This document shows, one piece after another, positions 25,689-35,047 of a DNA stretch of 64,000 bases. Below the pieces are notes generated by a model. That model was given only the letters and a program-made list of their open reading frames with translations, searched no databases and was not told the DNA's origin. Location: positions 1,975,001 to 2,039,000 of the forward strand of contig NZ_JBBOPI010000001.1 in assembly GCF_038003525.1 (NCBI RefSeq), in the 5' to 3' direction. This DNA comes from Solibacillus sp. FSL H8-0538 (lineage in GTDB: Bacteria; Bacillota; Bacilli; Bacillales_A; Planococcaceae). The translations under genes and the position numbers were made by a program. The stretch's first letter is position 1; the number at the start of each line of letters is the position of its first letter.

Positions 25689-25863
25689 GGTTTAGGTTTC
25701 GCCCTAATTGATGTGGCATCCGCTCATAACGGATAGCTAGCCACTCTATTCAACAAATTATGGAACCTATTTCCTCCCTAAACGCACATAAGCTCACTAT
25801 CCACACACCCACAACAACAGCTATGCTATAATAGCTTCATTAAATAGATTGTGAGGCAACAAA

Positions 25864-26061
25864 ATGAACGGACAGCAACGAAAAGACGTCTATCCAGGAC
25901 TTGAAGTGGATATTATTTTAAAAAAGGATCAGCGCACTGGGAATAAAACGCGCGGTATCGTTAAGGATTTATTAACAAATTCTTCATTTCACCCACATGG
26001 CATAAAAGTTCGCCTTACTGACGGACAAATTGGCCGCGTATGTGACGTTATAGGGAAATAA
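25864..26061 (+). CDS. ywbE: YwbE family protein
   Basis: This 65-residue protein matches YwbE (DUF2196) over its full length: VYPGLEVDIILKKDQRTGN at the start, RGIVKDLLTNSSFHPHGIKV in the middle, and the closing GQIGRVCDVIG. The function is unknown. GAGG lies 7 nt before the ATG and a strong terminator follows. Confidence 0.92.
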   Translation: MNGQQRKDVYPGLEVDIILKKDQRTGNKTRGIVKDLLTNSSFHPHGIKVRLTDGQIGRVCDVIGK

Positions 26062-26067
26062 AAAAGC

Positions 26068-26110
26068 AATGAGCCAGCCAAATCATCAATGATTTAGCTG
26101 GCTCATTTCT
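26068..26110 (+). terminator. Terminator of ywbE
   Basis: An 18-bp stem (AATGAGCCAGC-type arm at 26068-26085 with 26090-26107) and a 4-nt loop, ending TTTCTTC. Confidence 0.85.
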
Positions 26111-26378
26111 TCTTAAAACCTCACAAAATCCCCTTACTCCTATTGACGTATCCACCTGCCATTTAGGTCTATTCAATACATTGTTGTAGTCTTTCATTTA
26201 ATTTTTTGTAGTTAACATAAAAATCGCGTAACGGAACAGTATAATAACACCATTTATTAGTATGTTTTATATTAAATTTCTAATTCAAATTTAAAGACAC
26301 ACACTCTAAAAAACACCATATAATGCGCCGTTACCATGGTCCGGTGTTGCATTTTATTTTGCCCTAAATAGTGACCTA

Positions 26379-27104
26379 TCAATGTGAATGTGTGTCCGTC
26401 TCTGCTTCTGAATCGCCTACATATACATAAAATCTACTAATTTTTTCTTGTTCAATATATTCATCTAAATAAATAAAGTCATCAAATTGAACTAGTGCTC
26501 TATTTAGCAATTGTTCGTACCGTTGATTGGCTAGTTCTTCATAAATAAATTCCGTATCTTCGGCAATAAGCATTGGATTTGTTGATTGAATCAATGCATC
26601 CACAATCATTGATATTTGTATTCCTTCAGGGGTTTGTCTAAACTTTTCTTCCCCTGTGTAAACAATGGTTTCTACTTCATGTGCAATGCCAATCGCCGTA
26701 AGATAGCCATCTTCCGTTACTACTCCAGTTAGTTGATTGGTTGAATTAACAAGGGTAAAAAAGACCAAACCATATAATTGATTATACTCATTTATCGGAC
26801 TTTTTTCTAAGTTATTCCCTGATTGCTGAACCTGCTTATAGGTTTCATACACTTCATCGTAGACAGTATTATAGGCATTAATAAATTCTTCTACTGTTAG
26901 CCTTAATGTTGGTTCTAGTTCAATTTTCTCTTCTGCTATTTCATCCGTAATTACCGTGCGCTCATCTACTGTATTGCTTTTAGTTGGCAACTCACTATTC
27001 GATACACCTTTGTCCACTTCTTTGTTCGTTTCATCGGTTTGAGTAACTTCATCACTACACCCCATCAGCAAAATCAATATCGAAAACTGTAATATCGCTC
27101 TCAC
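26379..27104 (-). CDS. Hypothetical lipoprotein
   Basis: The protein has 241 residues from GTG 27104, selected because AAGGAGG lies 6 nt upstream and because it places a short signal peptide (ILQFSILILLMGC) directly at the N-terminus; cysteine 16 is the lipidation site. An acidic linker (TQTDETNKEVDKG) leads to a mostly helical domain with VEEFINAYNTVYDEVYETYK and IVYTGEEKFRQTPEGIQISM. I do not recognise the family. A hairpin at about 26318-26357 could be its terminator. Confidence 0.65.
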   Translation of the reverse strand: MRAILQFSILILLMGCSDEVTQTDETNKEVDKGVSNSELPTKSNTVDERTVITDEIAEEKIELEPTLRLTVEEFINAYNTVYDEVYETYKQVQQSGNNLEKSPINEYNQLYGLVFFTLVNSTNQLTGVVTEDGYLTAIGIAHEVETIVYTGEEKFRQTPEGIQISMIVDALIQSTNPMLIAEDTEFIYEELANQRYEQLLNRALVQFDDFIYLDEYIEQEKISRFYVYVGDSEAETDTHSH

Positions 27105-27271
27105 TTCAGCCCTCCTTGAATCGAATAAGTACAATAATACGCTCTTTCCTATATATGCCACATAGACTGAATCATGAAACTTTCATGTAAACCTAATTTG
27201 GACTTCCGGCGCTTAAAATAAAAGTGTTCAAAACTGAATATACTGAAGAAACTCTTCGATGGAGGTTTTGT

Positions 27272-28006
27272 ATGATGGTTAGTTTAAAGTTCAGCTTAAT
27301 GATTATGGTTTTGGTTTTCTTTGGTACGGTTATAGGAGGGGGATTGGCAAAATTTATCAGCACTACTTTAAGAGGAAATTCTAGATATTTACTACTTTTT
27401 TGCGGTGGTATTTTGGCTGGATTATTACTGTTGGATTTAATTCCTGAATCGATACATACATACAAGCCGATTGGTATAGTATTAGGTGTAACGATTGGAA
27501 TCATTTTTATGTTACTTTTACATATCGCTACCCAAAACATAAAAATGTTCCGTGTTGACCAATCTACAAATTATCTTTTATTATTCGTTGCACTCCTTTT
27601 CCATGGCATACCAACAGGAATTGCGCTAGGCATGAGTTATCAAAATGAACAATTCCAAAATCCTTCTTTACTTCTGGCAATATTATTTCATCATGTGCCT
27701 GAGGGAATGACAATGATGGTAGCGGTATTAATATCGAAATTCAAACTAAAAACCTTTTTTCTACTAAGTTTGTTACTCTCATTTTCCATTATGGTTACAA
27801 CATTTATTGGTAGCTTTATAAATTCGGACAACTTAAGATTGTATACGTTGTTCTTAGGTGCAGCCATTGGAACGTTGAGTTATATAACTTTTTATGAAAT
27901 TTTATGGAAAGAATTAAAGAGTTCTTTTACTGTTAAGTTGATTGCATTCGCACTAAGTGGCATGTTATTTTACTATTTTTACCACATTACTGTATTTCAG
28001 CATTAA
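27272..28006 (+). CDS. ZIP family divalent metal transporter
   Basis: The protein has 244 residues from ATG 27272, chosen because GGAGG is 6 nt upstream, with about eight helices. The two ZIP metal-binding helices are clear: HGIPTGIALGMS (helix 4) and HHVPEGMTMMVAV (helix 5), with histidine, proline and glutamate in the right places. It should import zinc, manganese or iron. The cytosolic loop after helix 3 (KMFRVDQSTN) lacks the usual histidine-rich cluster. No metal-regulator site was recognised upstream. Confidence 0.87.
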   Translation: MMVSLKFSLMIMVLVFFGTVIGGGLAKFISTTLRGNSRYLLLFCGGILAGLLLLDLIPESIHTYKPIGIVLGVTIGIIFMLLLHIATQNIKMFRVDQSTNYLLLFVALLFHGIPTGIALGMSYQNEQFQNPSLLLAILFHHVPEGMTMMVAVLISKFKLKTFFLLSLLLSFSIMVTTFIGSFINSDNLRLYTLFLGAAIGTLSYITFYEILWKELKSSFTVKLIAFALSGMLFYYFYHITVFQH

Positions 28007-28073
28007 CGATGTGGTTTTAACAATCGGTAAGTTTTAATCAGTTATCAACAAAATTATTTAACAGCCAATGAAA

Positions 28074-28102
28074 AAAACACCCTCGCAGTTGAAAGGTGTT
28101 TT
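28074..28102. terminator. Short terminator between convergent genes
   Basis: AAAACACC pairs with GGTGTTTT across 13 nt; both flanks are A/T rich so it could serve either strand. Confidence 0.5.
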
Positions 28103-28120
28103 AATCTAAGCAAAATAATT

Positions 28121-28519
28121 TTATTTAGTTACTTCAGTTGCTTCCGTTACATCTGAAGCTTCTGTTACTTCCGTTGCTTCAGTCGTTGTTTCCGTTACTT
28201 CAGTAGCTTCTGTTGCTTCTGTTGCTTCCGTTTCTTTTGGCTTTGTATTTACAACATCCAAACACCACTGAAACTCTTCCCAAGCCATATTCCAACCTCT
28301 GAAATATTCTTCTGAATCATCCCATTTAACTAGGAAGCTAATTACATCATCATTTTTAGCAATCGATAATGTTAAACTTGCTCCAACTCGATCACTCACA
28401 AGAACAATTCGGCCTTGTTCATTGAATTTTTCTTCAAGATTATCCTTGTCCGTAAACGAACGGCTTTGTGCCACCTCGAACAGTGTATTGTTTAAAACTT
28501 TATACTTTTGGTTTTGCAT
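28121..28519 (-). CDS. Protein with threonine-glutamate-rich tail repeats
   Basis: The protein has 132 residues from ATG 28519; ATG 28537 is an alternative. Residues 1-95 are a small soluble domain (FEVAQSRSFTDKDNLEEKF, ISFLVKWDDSEEYF, WNMAWEEFQWCLDVV). The last 37 residues are imperfect three-residue repeats of T-E-A or T-E-V, encoded by near-repeats of GTTGCTTCTGTT type, so the tail length may vary by slippage. There is no signal peptide. The family is not recognised. Confidence 0.55.
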   Translation of the reverse strand: MQNQKYKVLNNTLFEVAQSRSFTDKDNLEEKFNEQGRIVLVSDRVGASLTLSIAKNDDVISFLVKWDDSEEYFRGWNMAWEEFQWCLDVVNTKPKETEATEATEATEVTETTTEATEVTEASDVTEATEVTK

Positions 28520-28932
28520 TGTTTTCCCAACTTCCATTAATAATTTACTGCCTCTATCTATTTTACATTGCTTTTTAGAAAAAATCGTCATTTTTCTTTT
28601 TTTCTTATGTCAAAACTTTGTGCATTTACTTATGAATAACGCTTTTTTAACAACAATCTTATCTTACTCCAAATTGAAAAAAGTATTTATAATTTTGTTA
28701 ATTGTTTAAAACTTAAACTGAAGATACTTATGCATCATACAAGAATGCTTTTTCTTTTTCAAGCCCCTGAAAATCGTTCTAACCGAAATGCTATCCTTTT
28801 CTTACATACAAATCATATTATAAACGCACACTTAATTTAAAAAAGAAATACAATAATAGCCAAAATTAATATTATCATTGCTAATAGGAAACGAACAAAT
28901 ACACTTCATATATTTTCAATATCCTCTGCCCT

Positions 28933-29007
28933 TTACATCGCTTTTCTAAAATCGAGCACACTAATAATTATTAAAATGGAAATTATGATTAAAATTATTA
29001 TTTTCAA
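28933..29007 (-). CDS. Candidate 24-residue hydrophobic peptide
   Basis: A TTG start has AGGTGAGG exactly 6 nt upstream. The product is one membrane helix with a charged tail (KIIILIIISILIIISVLDF, then RKAM). A second short hydrophobic stretch follows downstream on the same strand without a clear start. Such peptides may be type I toxin-like or regulatory membrane peptides, but length alone makes chance possible. The remaining bases from 28592 to 29234 hold nothing else I can support. Confidence 0.3.
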   Translation of the reverse strand: MKIIILIIISILIIISVLDFRKAM

Positions 29008-29234
29008 ATACAACCTCACCTATCCTTTACACCTTAAACAAATAGCTATGATTCTCGTTAAGTAAAATTGCCCGCTAATAGAATTACTAAATGCTTGCTA
29101 GCTAATCCTACTAAACTATGACGATCTTCTTCCTACGTTATTCTGGATATTTTAGTGTATTGTTATCTATGTATATGGCATGTTCAATTTTTGAATTGAC
29201 TGCACCTGTCCAATGGATGATACTCGAATTAAAC

Positions 29235-29320
29235 ATTAAAAAAGACACAACTCGCCCAAAATAGGGGGAGTTGATGTCCTTACTATTGTGAATAAGAAAA
29301 TTATCTTTTTTTCCACAAAC
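29235..29320 (+). repeat. Double-hairpin repeat, copy B
   Basis: AAAGACACAACTCGCCC-AAAATA-GGG is followed by GGAGTTGATGTCC (one arm base changed), then a weakened second hairpin AATAAGAAAATTATCTTTTT and the terminal CCACAAA. It lies in the long intergenic region downstream of bdhA. Confidence 0.75.
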
Positions 29321-29322
29321 AA

Positions 29323-29361
29323 AGCAGGTAGAGAACAATGTTTTATTTTTCTCTACCTGCT
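29323..29361 (-). terminator. Terminator of bdhA
   Basis: A perfect 13-bp stem AGCAGGTAGAGAA / TTCTCTACCTGCT, 31 nt after the bdhA stop, with TTTGTTTG following on the minus strand. Confidence 0.7.
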
Positions 29362-29391
29362 TCTGTATGGAAAATAGTACTTTTCGCTCTA

Positions 29392-30447
29392 TTATGCTTG
29401 TGAATTTACCAGTATTTTGATGTGATTCTTTTCTTTCATTAATACTTCGAAGCCTTCTGTTACTACCTCATCAAGCCCGATACGCTTTGTCACAAGCTTG
29501 TCCGCTGGGAAATATCCTTTTGTCATTAATTCCATCACAGCTGGGAAAATGTCACGATAGGCTATAATTCCTTTTACTGTACGCTCTAAAAGTACGATAT
29601 TGTTCGGTTGAATGGAAGCTTCTGATTCCCAAATAGAAACGATGATTGTCTCCCCTTCAAAGCTTGTAGAATCAATAGCTTGTTTTAACACGATTGGTAC
29701 GCCTGTCACTTCAAATGCAACATCGACGCCACCATTTGTTAACTCATGAAGTCGAACTACGGCATCTTCATTTTTTGGATTAATGACTGCTGTCGCGCCT
29801 AATTCAATTGCTTTTGCAGCGCGCTCTTCTGAAAGCTCTACCGCATATATTTCAGATGCTCCAGCTGCTCGAAGCGCTTCGATAACGAGTAGACCAATCG
29901 GACCTGTTCCAAAAACAGCCGCTTTGTCCCCAGCCTTTAGTTTACTTTGACGAACTGCGTGTAATGCTACCGCTGCAGGCTCTACAAGAGCACCTTGTTC
30001 GTATGAAAGCCCTTCAGGCATTTTGTGAACCATTTTTTCGTCCACCATTGTATACTCGGAAAAGCCACCACCGCCACCAGAAAGACCGTGGAATCCTAGA
30101 TGCTTACAAATGTTATACTTCCCTTTCTTACAAGCAGCACATTCACCACAAGCAAGAATTGGCTCCACCACAACAGGATCTCCTACTTGCACTTTTGTAA
30201 CACCTTCGCCAATCTCTACTACTTCGCCAGAAAACTCATGTCCCATAACAATTGGCGCAATATCCTTACTTACATAGTGAGGTTGTTCAACGGGAATAAA
30301 TATAGGGCCAGCTGCATATTCATGCAAATCACTACCGCATATACCTGTCCAATGCACTTTAATTTTCACTTTTCCAGGTGCAATAACTGGCTCTTCCATT
30401 GTTTCTACTCGTATATCCCCTGCTTTATACCATCTTGCTGCTTTCAT
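29392..30447 (-). CDS. bdhA: Zinc-dependent (R,R)-butanediol dehydrogenase
   Basis: This 351-residue medium-chain dehydrogenase is close to B. subtilis BdhA throughout (IFIPVEQPH, FSGEVVEIGEGV, GGGGGFSEY, VIEALRAAGA, IIAYRDIFPAVMEL). It should interconvert acetoin and 2,3-butanediol with NAD. Catalytic zinc ligands are in GICGSDLHEY and GHEFSGEV. It also carries the four-cysteine structural-zinc lobe (CGECAACKKGKYNIC), which I recall as absent in the B. subtilis enzyme. The Rossmann motif is GTGPIG near residue 180. GAGGAGG lies 10 nt before the ATG. It is monocistronic. Confidence 0.85.
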   Translation of the reverse strand: MKAARWYKAGDIRVETMEEPVIAPGKVKIKVHWTGICGSDLHEYAAGPIFIPVEQPHYVSKDIAPIVMGHEFSGEVVEIGEGVTKVQVGDPVVVEPILACGECAACKKGKYNICKHLGFHGLSGGGGGFSEYTMVDEKMVHKMPEGLSYEQGALVEPAAVALHAVRQSKLKAGDKAAVFGTGPIGLLVIEALRAAGASEIYAVELSEERAAKAIELGATAVINPKNEDAVVRLHELTNGGVDVAFEVTGVPIVLKQAIDSTSFEGETIIVSIWESEASIQPNNIVLLERTVKGIIAYRDIFPAVMELMTKGYFPADKLVTKRIGLDEVVTEGFEVLMKEKNHIKILVNSQA

Positions 30448-30619
30448 AATAATACAACCTCCTCAACTTTAGTCTTACAACTCTCATTATAACATGTGGT
30501 AAATATGGAATATATTTGTGGTGTTAATTTTATATTAAATTAAAAAAATATTAACTCATAAATTTCTTCCATTCCGTTTTATTCTAGATTTTAGTATAAT
30601 GAGCTTTTTCCATAGAAAG

Positions 30620-30662
30620 AACCCCGAATAGGAACTTTTTAAAGTGTCCACTATTCAGGGTC
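30620..30662 (-). terminator. Imperfect hairpin after the AIM24 gene
   Basis: ACCCTGAATAG pairs with CTATTCGGGGT-type sequence across a loop containing CACTTTAAAAAGT, with TTCTTTC following on the minus strand. Confidence 0.5.
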
Positions 30663-30716
30663 CAGTTCAACTTCAAAAGGTGTTTTTATCTGCCCTATAT
30701 TTGCGGTTAAGAGCCA

Positions 30717-31409
30717 TTAACTCTGTGTTTGCATATAAACTTCTTCAAACGGCTGAACAATGACAAACCCGTTTCCTTCAAATCTCATTTGAATTGATTC
30801 TCCACTGCCTCTTCCAATAAAGGTTTTTAGTGAAATATCTGTTTGAAACTCAGGTTGAAGGTTTCCTGACCATGCTACTGTTGCGTTTGGATCTGTAATA
30901 ATTGGGTTTCCTGGTGTAACACGTAATGTCAGTGGTTCATAATGGGCTGCAATGGCAATCATACCTGTTCCTTCACACCGAACATTAAACAAACCACCTG
31001 CCACCATGCTTACTACTTTTCTCATAAGCTTAATATTGTGTTTAATAGATGGCTCGAATGCAAGTAGGTCATTACCATTTACATAAATTGCTTCGTTCTG
31101 TAAATGTAGAATAATGATTTTTTTCCCACTGTCAGCAAGATATAATTTCCCTTGCCCACTTGCTTTCATGAGGGCCGCCCCTTCACCAGTCAAAGCCTTT
31201 TTGAACATAGCCCCAATCCCATGCTCTAAAACACCTTCTCGTTCAAACTTAATCCTTCCATTATAAGCGACCATTGAACCAGCCTTTGCCCAAACGAGTC
31301 CATCAAGATTCACCTCCAGCAGACGCGGTGTCTCTAATTCAAAAAATCCTTCCCCCTTATCAACCTGTTCCGTGTTTTTAATAAATTCTGCAATCGAGTA
31401 TCGATTCAT
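30717..31409 (-). CDS. AIM24 family protein
   Basis: The protein has 230 residues from ATG 31409, preceded by GAGGGGTG; an upstream in-frame ATG has no site. AIM24/DUF124 features are GLVWAKAGSMVAYNGRIKFE, GEGAALMKASGQGKLYLA, FEPSIKHNIKL and the closing FIGRGSGESIQMRFEGNGFVIVQP. The family forms beta-helix-like trimers of unknown bacterial function. No operon partner is present. Confidence 0.9.
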   Translation of the reverse strand: MNRYSIAEFIKNTEQVDKGEGFFELETPRLLEVNLDGLVWAKAGSMVAYNGRIKFEREGVLEHGIGAMFKKALTGEGAALMKASGQGKLYLADSGKKIIILHLQNEAIYVNGNDLLAFEPSIKHNIKLMRKVVSMVAGGLFNVRCEGTGMIAIAAHYEPLTLRVTPGNPIITDPNATVAWSGNLQPEFQTDISLKTFIGRGSGESIQMRFEGNGFVIVQPFEEVYMQTQS

Positions 31410-31685
31410 GCTACACACCCCTCTATTTTTTAACATATACGGAAAAGCAAGCAACTATGCTTCAAAATAATCCGGTTCAATGAATCTAAGCCTCTTCATC
31501 TCATATAGCAACTATAAGCCGCTGAAAGAAAAGCACTATTAAAGCAATAAATATTGAAAATGTTGAATTTAATAAATAGGTAATCATCGCTGCGGGAATC
31601 GCATATACCTGCGTGATGAGTAGCTTCCAAGAGGCGCCTCATAGCCAAGAGATGAGGGAGTATTGATGGCGATAAGTACAACAAC
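31410..31685. other. Intergenic region upstream of the AIM24 gene
   Basis: The stretch carries no gene I can support; a 63-codon minus-strand frame has no ribosome binding site and no family pattern. It ends at repeat copy C. The inverted repeat GCGGGAATCGCATATACCTGCG near 31590-31613 is the only structure noticed. Confidence 0.3.
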
Positions 31686-31772
31686 ATTAGAAAGACACAA
31701 CTCGCCCAAAATAGGGCGAGTTGATGTCCTTACCTATGTGAATGGGAAAGTTATACTTTCTTATCCACAAAT
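31686..31772 (+). repeat. Double-hairpin repeat, copy C (near consensus)
   Basis: This is a full-length copy. Hairpin 1 is GACACAACTCGCCC / GGGCGAGTTGATGTC; hairpin 2 is GAAAGTTATACTTTC; the end is TTATCCACAAATA. It lies between the AIM24 gene and the tubby-like gene. Confidence 0.8.
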
Positions 31773-31842
31773 ATATAAATAGCGGTAAACGTGTTTTATT
31801 CATAATTCTCGCCTCCCCCAAGTTCTAGTGCATGAACATTTC

Positions 31843-32364
31843 TTAATCATTTAATAACACGGAAATCCCTTTTAATATTGGCACCCACAGCTCTTTTTGA
31901 ATGGCTGATTCAAAAATTTCTACGCTATAGCGTTGGCGTTCTAAAAAGTTAGCGAAAAAGGTAGGCGTTCTTGTTCCATTTGCTACAATAATGCCACTCG
32001 CCTCCTCTACAATTTCAAAATCCTTTACAGCAATTGTTGGCGAAAATCGGTACGTAACATTTTCTATATCTAAAATCATTTCCTTAAAAATACTTTTCTT
32101 GTCCATAACTGGCGCAATTTTAATGCTCCCCATAGGACGTCCAGACGCATCAGTAATAACGTAAACAATATGAAAAGGCTTCTTTTTATAGCGTTTTATT
32201 ACCCCTTCAAATTTCACTATGCCCTCATGTAAAAACGTAAACTGTGGGTTAATGGCAAGCTTTGTTTTCACAATGACAGAAGTTTGCGACATTTTTTCTG
32301 TAATTCTTTCGTCTCGAAGCGCTAGCATTTTACGTTCCATTGGATAAATATACACTACCTGCAT
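31843..32364 (-). CDS. Tubby C-terminal/LURP-like domain protein
   Basis: The protein has 173 residues from ATG 32364 with AGGAGA 9 nt upstream. It is a soluble beta-rich protein: VIVKTKLAINPQFTF, HIVYVITDASGRPMGSIKI, VTYRFSPTIAVKDFEIV and ASGIIVANGTRTPTFF. The DASG-x-x-MGSI pattern and alternating strands suggest the tubby/LURP-one fold that Bacillales use in small single-domain proteins. No signal or membrane segment is present. The family call is tentative and the function unknown. Confidence 0.5.
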   Translation of the reverse strand: MQVVYIYPMERKMLALRDERITEKMSQTSVIVKTKLAINPQFTFLHEGIVKFEGVIKRYKKKPFHIVYVITDASGRPMGSIKIAPVMDKKSIFKEMILDIENVTYRFSPTIAVKDFEIVEEASGIIVANGTRTPTFFANFLERQRYSVEIFESAIQKELWVPILKGISVLLND

Positions 32365-32517
32365 CGTACCATCTCTCCTCACTGCTAATAATTTTGACCT
32401 TTAGTTATGTATCCCATTTAACTATAGTACGTTCCGGAATGTATTTGGTTTCATTTATATTTTTTACCTTAATTTACAACAAAAATCTATTTGCTTTTGG
32501 CAAATAGATTTAAATTA

Positions 32518-33594
32518 TTAATTCAGTTCCATCTGTTCAATATGAGACACTACTTCGTCAAATGTAATATCCGGGTTGTTAATAATGACTCCGTATTGCA
32601 GTCCTTCTTCTTCCCACTGAATGAAACGGAAGCTACCCATGTCCATTTTCAAGCCTTTAATACCACGTACCATTATTTCTTGTTCCGAAAGTTCTGCAGT
32701 AGAAATTTCTACTTGCGAAGTGTCTCTTTTTACAAGCGTCAATGTTAGAGCCGGCACGTCATCCATGACATATTCAAATGAAAACTCTGGACGCTCCGCT
32801 ACGTTTACATTTGTTACCGACAATAATTTTATCGCATCTTCGTTAAATTGTAAGAAGCTACCGAATACCGCCTTTGCCTCTTCTATTGTCGATGGATTCA
32901 AACTGTAGTCTTCATCATCAATTGTTTCAATCGTCGCATCTGCAGGAAGTTCTAGCTCAAACTGTGCGTCATCAATATTGGCATCAAAATCAATCTTTGT
33001 ATACTCCGTGATCATCGTAACATCTGCACTTGTGGTAATCGTCTTTAATGTAATCCATGTTTTTTTATCAATCCACAGCTCCATATCACCAATGAACCCA
33101 TTTGCCTTCTCAGCCTTTGCGACGATGTGATAGCTATCGCGGCCAGCAATTTTCTCTTCACTTGCAATTGATATGTTATGTGTGTCCTGCACCATGTCTA
33201 GCAGTAACTGTGCCTGTTCTCTTGGTGACGGTGATGTATTTGAAGTAAGCGCATCCTTGTTCATTTCATAAATTATCGCGCTATTTTCTACTGTGTCATA
33301 TGTTGTTACAGTGCGACCATCATTAACTGTAATAAAATGCTCGTCATACATGCCTATCATGTCAATGCGGCGCTTGCCTTCCTTCACCCATTCCATAACG
33401 GTAGCATTGTCCTCAGCACCACCGAAATCCATTTCGTACTCGCCGTAATACGTTGTTGCCGCTACAGTTTCTTGCATCGCCTGGTCAATAATTTCCTGCG
33501 GGGAATACGATGAATCAGACGTATTGCACCCAGTTAGTGAAAACGTGAAAGCGGCTACTACCGCTGCTAAATATATAATTTTTTTTATGTTCAT
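32518..33594 (-). CDS. LolA-like lipoprotein of the two-component operon
   Basis: The protein has 358 residues from ATG 33594 (AAGGAG 9 nt upstream). The signal peptide ends in the lipobox SLTGC (Cys 24). The mature protein has a LolA-like half (TYYGEYEMDFGG, MEWVKEGKRRIDM, GRDSYHIVAKAEK, MELWIDKKTWITLK) as in sporulation/outer-membrane carrier-like proteins, followed by a DUF4367-like C-terminal segment (GIKGLKMDMGSFRFIQWEEEG split over strands). It starts 13 bp after the kinase gene, so it is the third gene of that operon and may be the sensed or regulated envelope component. Confidence 0.75.
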   Translation of the reverse strand: MNIKKIIYLAAVVAAFTFSLTGCNTSDSSYSPQEIIDQAMQETVAATTYYGEYEMDFGGAEDNATVMEWVKEGKRRIDMIGMYDEHFITVNDGRTVTTYDTVENSAIIYEMNKDALTSNTSPSPREQAQLLLDMVQDTHNISIASEEKIAGRDSYHIVAKAEKANGFIGDMELWIDKKTWITLKTITTSADVTMITEYTKIDFDANIDDAQFELELPADATIETIDDEDYSLNPSTIEEAKAVFGSFLQFNEDAIKLLSVTNVNVAERPEFSFEYVMDDVPALTLTLVKRDTSQVEISTAELSEQEIMVRGIKGLKMDMGSFRFIQWEEEGLQYGVIINNPDITFDEVVSHIEQMELN

Positions 33595-33607
33595 TGTGAT
33601 CGTCTCC

Positions 33608-35047
33608 TTAATGTTGCGGTAACCAGCAAATAACAATGGTTCCACTATTTTTTTGTGACACGACTGAAATTGTTCCCTCATGTTTTTCTATAATACGTTT
33701 TGCAATACTTAGCCCGAGCCCTGAGCCGCGCTGTCCGGCCTTACTACGAGCACAATCTACTTGATATAGGGGATCAAATAGACGCGAAGCATGCTCTTTA
33801 TCAATTCCTTCGCCACTGTTTTGTACAATGATATACAGTCCATCCTGTTTTGTGAGCGCCTCTTTGACAAACGGCTCACACCAAGATGGATAGCTGTTTT
33901 GGAAAGCAGCAATGCCAATAAACCCGCCCGCTTCTGTATAGGACCACGCATTGGACACTAAATTATCCATGACGCGCATTAGTTGCTTCGGATGTACAGA
34001 AAAGTCACCTGTCACGTTCTGTGAAACTTCTACTTGAAAGCCCTTTTCCTTACAAACGGTCTCATAATCGGACAGCAGCATTTCGAAAAATTCCTCACCA
34101 TCTACTGTTGTTAAATCAAGCGCATAGCTTGGAGATTGTAACAGTGTATACATTGTTAAATCATCTAATAGCTGCTTCATATAGTCCGATTTATTCGAGA
34201 TGACCTGTAAATACTCACGCTGTTCCTGCTCGCTCAAATCACCTTGACGCAAGCTTTCTGTGTAGGCTTGAATTGATGTGAGCGGGGTTTTTAAGTCATG
34301 TGAAAGACTAGCGATCATGAACTCCTTTTGCTGCTGCTCGGCGTTTAGTTGCTGCCGCGTTTCTTCAATTTCCTGTCGCATTGAACAGAAGCTTTTTGCT
34401 AGTTCTCCAATTTCATCACTCTTATCATGAAGCTGCGAATCCAGTGTTTCTCCTTTAGCAAAGGCCCGCATTTGCGCCATTAGCTGTTTCGCTGGGTTGT
34501 TTAACCGGCGATTTAGTAAATACACGATGAGTGCGTAAAAAACGGCAAGCATTACACTAATAGCTATGGCCACAAAATACGTGCGGTTTTTGACGTTTTC
34601 CATCCAATCCGTGCGCAAAAAAGTAATTTCGTAAACGCCGACAAGCTGGCTACCAACATACACGGGTTCTTTGTACACATACTTTTGATAATTTTGCTTT
34701 AGCTCATATAAATCTTTCAGCATAAGCTTTTTCGTTTGGAAGCTTGTAGACGTTGTGACGAGCGGGTTGGAGGAATAAAGAATTAGCCCGGTATCCGTAT
34801 AGAGCGTAATACTTTGCTGCTCATTGACGATTGGGGACAAATTTTTATAATTAGCCCCTTTTTCAAAAAGTGTTGGCTCACTGACAATTTTTTTCAGCGC
34901 AGAAAGCTCAGTCCATTGCTCGACATATTCCGCCACATGTTTGTCTTGGTAATAAGCATTGATCGATAAATACAGACCATACACTGCGCCAACTGGAAGT
35001 AACATAACAAGTAAATAGGTCAGCAACAGCCATGTTTTAATTTTCAT
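33608..35047 (-). CDS. Sensor histidine kinase
   Basis: This 479-residue protein has two membrane helices (about 6-26 and 163-183) flanking an extracytoplasmic sensor of about 135 residues, then HAMP, a HisKA domain with the phosphorylated histidine in SLSHDLKTPL near residue 255, and HATPase motifs: N box DNLVSNAWSY, G1 NSGEGIDKE, G2 GQRGSGLGLSIAK. It overlaps the response regulator gene by 4 bp (ATGA). It is orthodox and of the EnvZ/PhoR type. The signal is unknown; the lipoprotein downstream suggests an envelope-related role. Confidence 0.93.
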   Translation of the reverse strand: MKIKTWLLLTYLLVMLLPVGAVYGLYLSINAYYQDKHVAEYVEQWTELSALKKIVSEPTLFEKGANYKNLSPIVNEQQSITLYTDTGLILYSSNPLVTTSTSFQTKKLMLKDLYELKQNYQKYVYKEPVYVGSQLVGVYEITFLRTDWMENVKNRTYFVAIAISVMLAVFYALIVYLLNRRLNNPAKQLMAQMRAFAKGETLDSQLHDKSDEIGELAKSFCSMRQEIEETRQQLNAEQQQKEFMIASLSHDLKTPLTSIQAYTESLRQGDLSEQEQREYLQVISNKSDYMKQLLDDLTMYTLLQSPSYALDLTTVDGEEFFEMLLSDYETVCKEKGFQVEVSQNVTGDFSVHPKQLMRVMDNLVSNAWSYTEAGGFIGIAAFQNSYPSWCEPFVKEALTKQDGLYIIVQNSGEGIDKEHASRLFDPLYQVDCARSKAGQRGSGLGLSIAKRIIEKHEGTISVVSQKNSGTIVICWLPQH

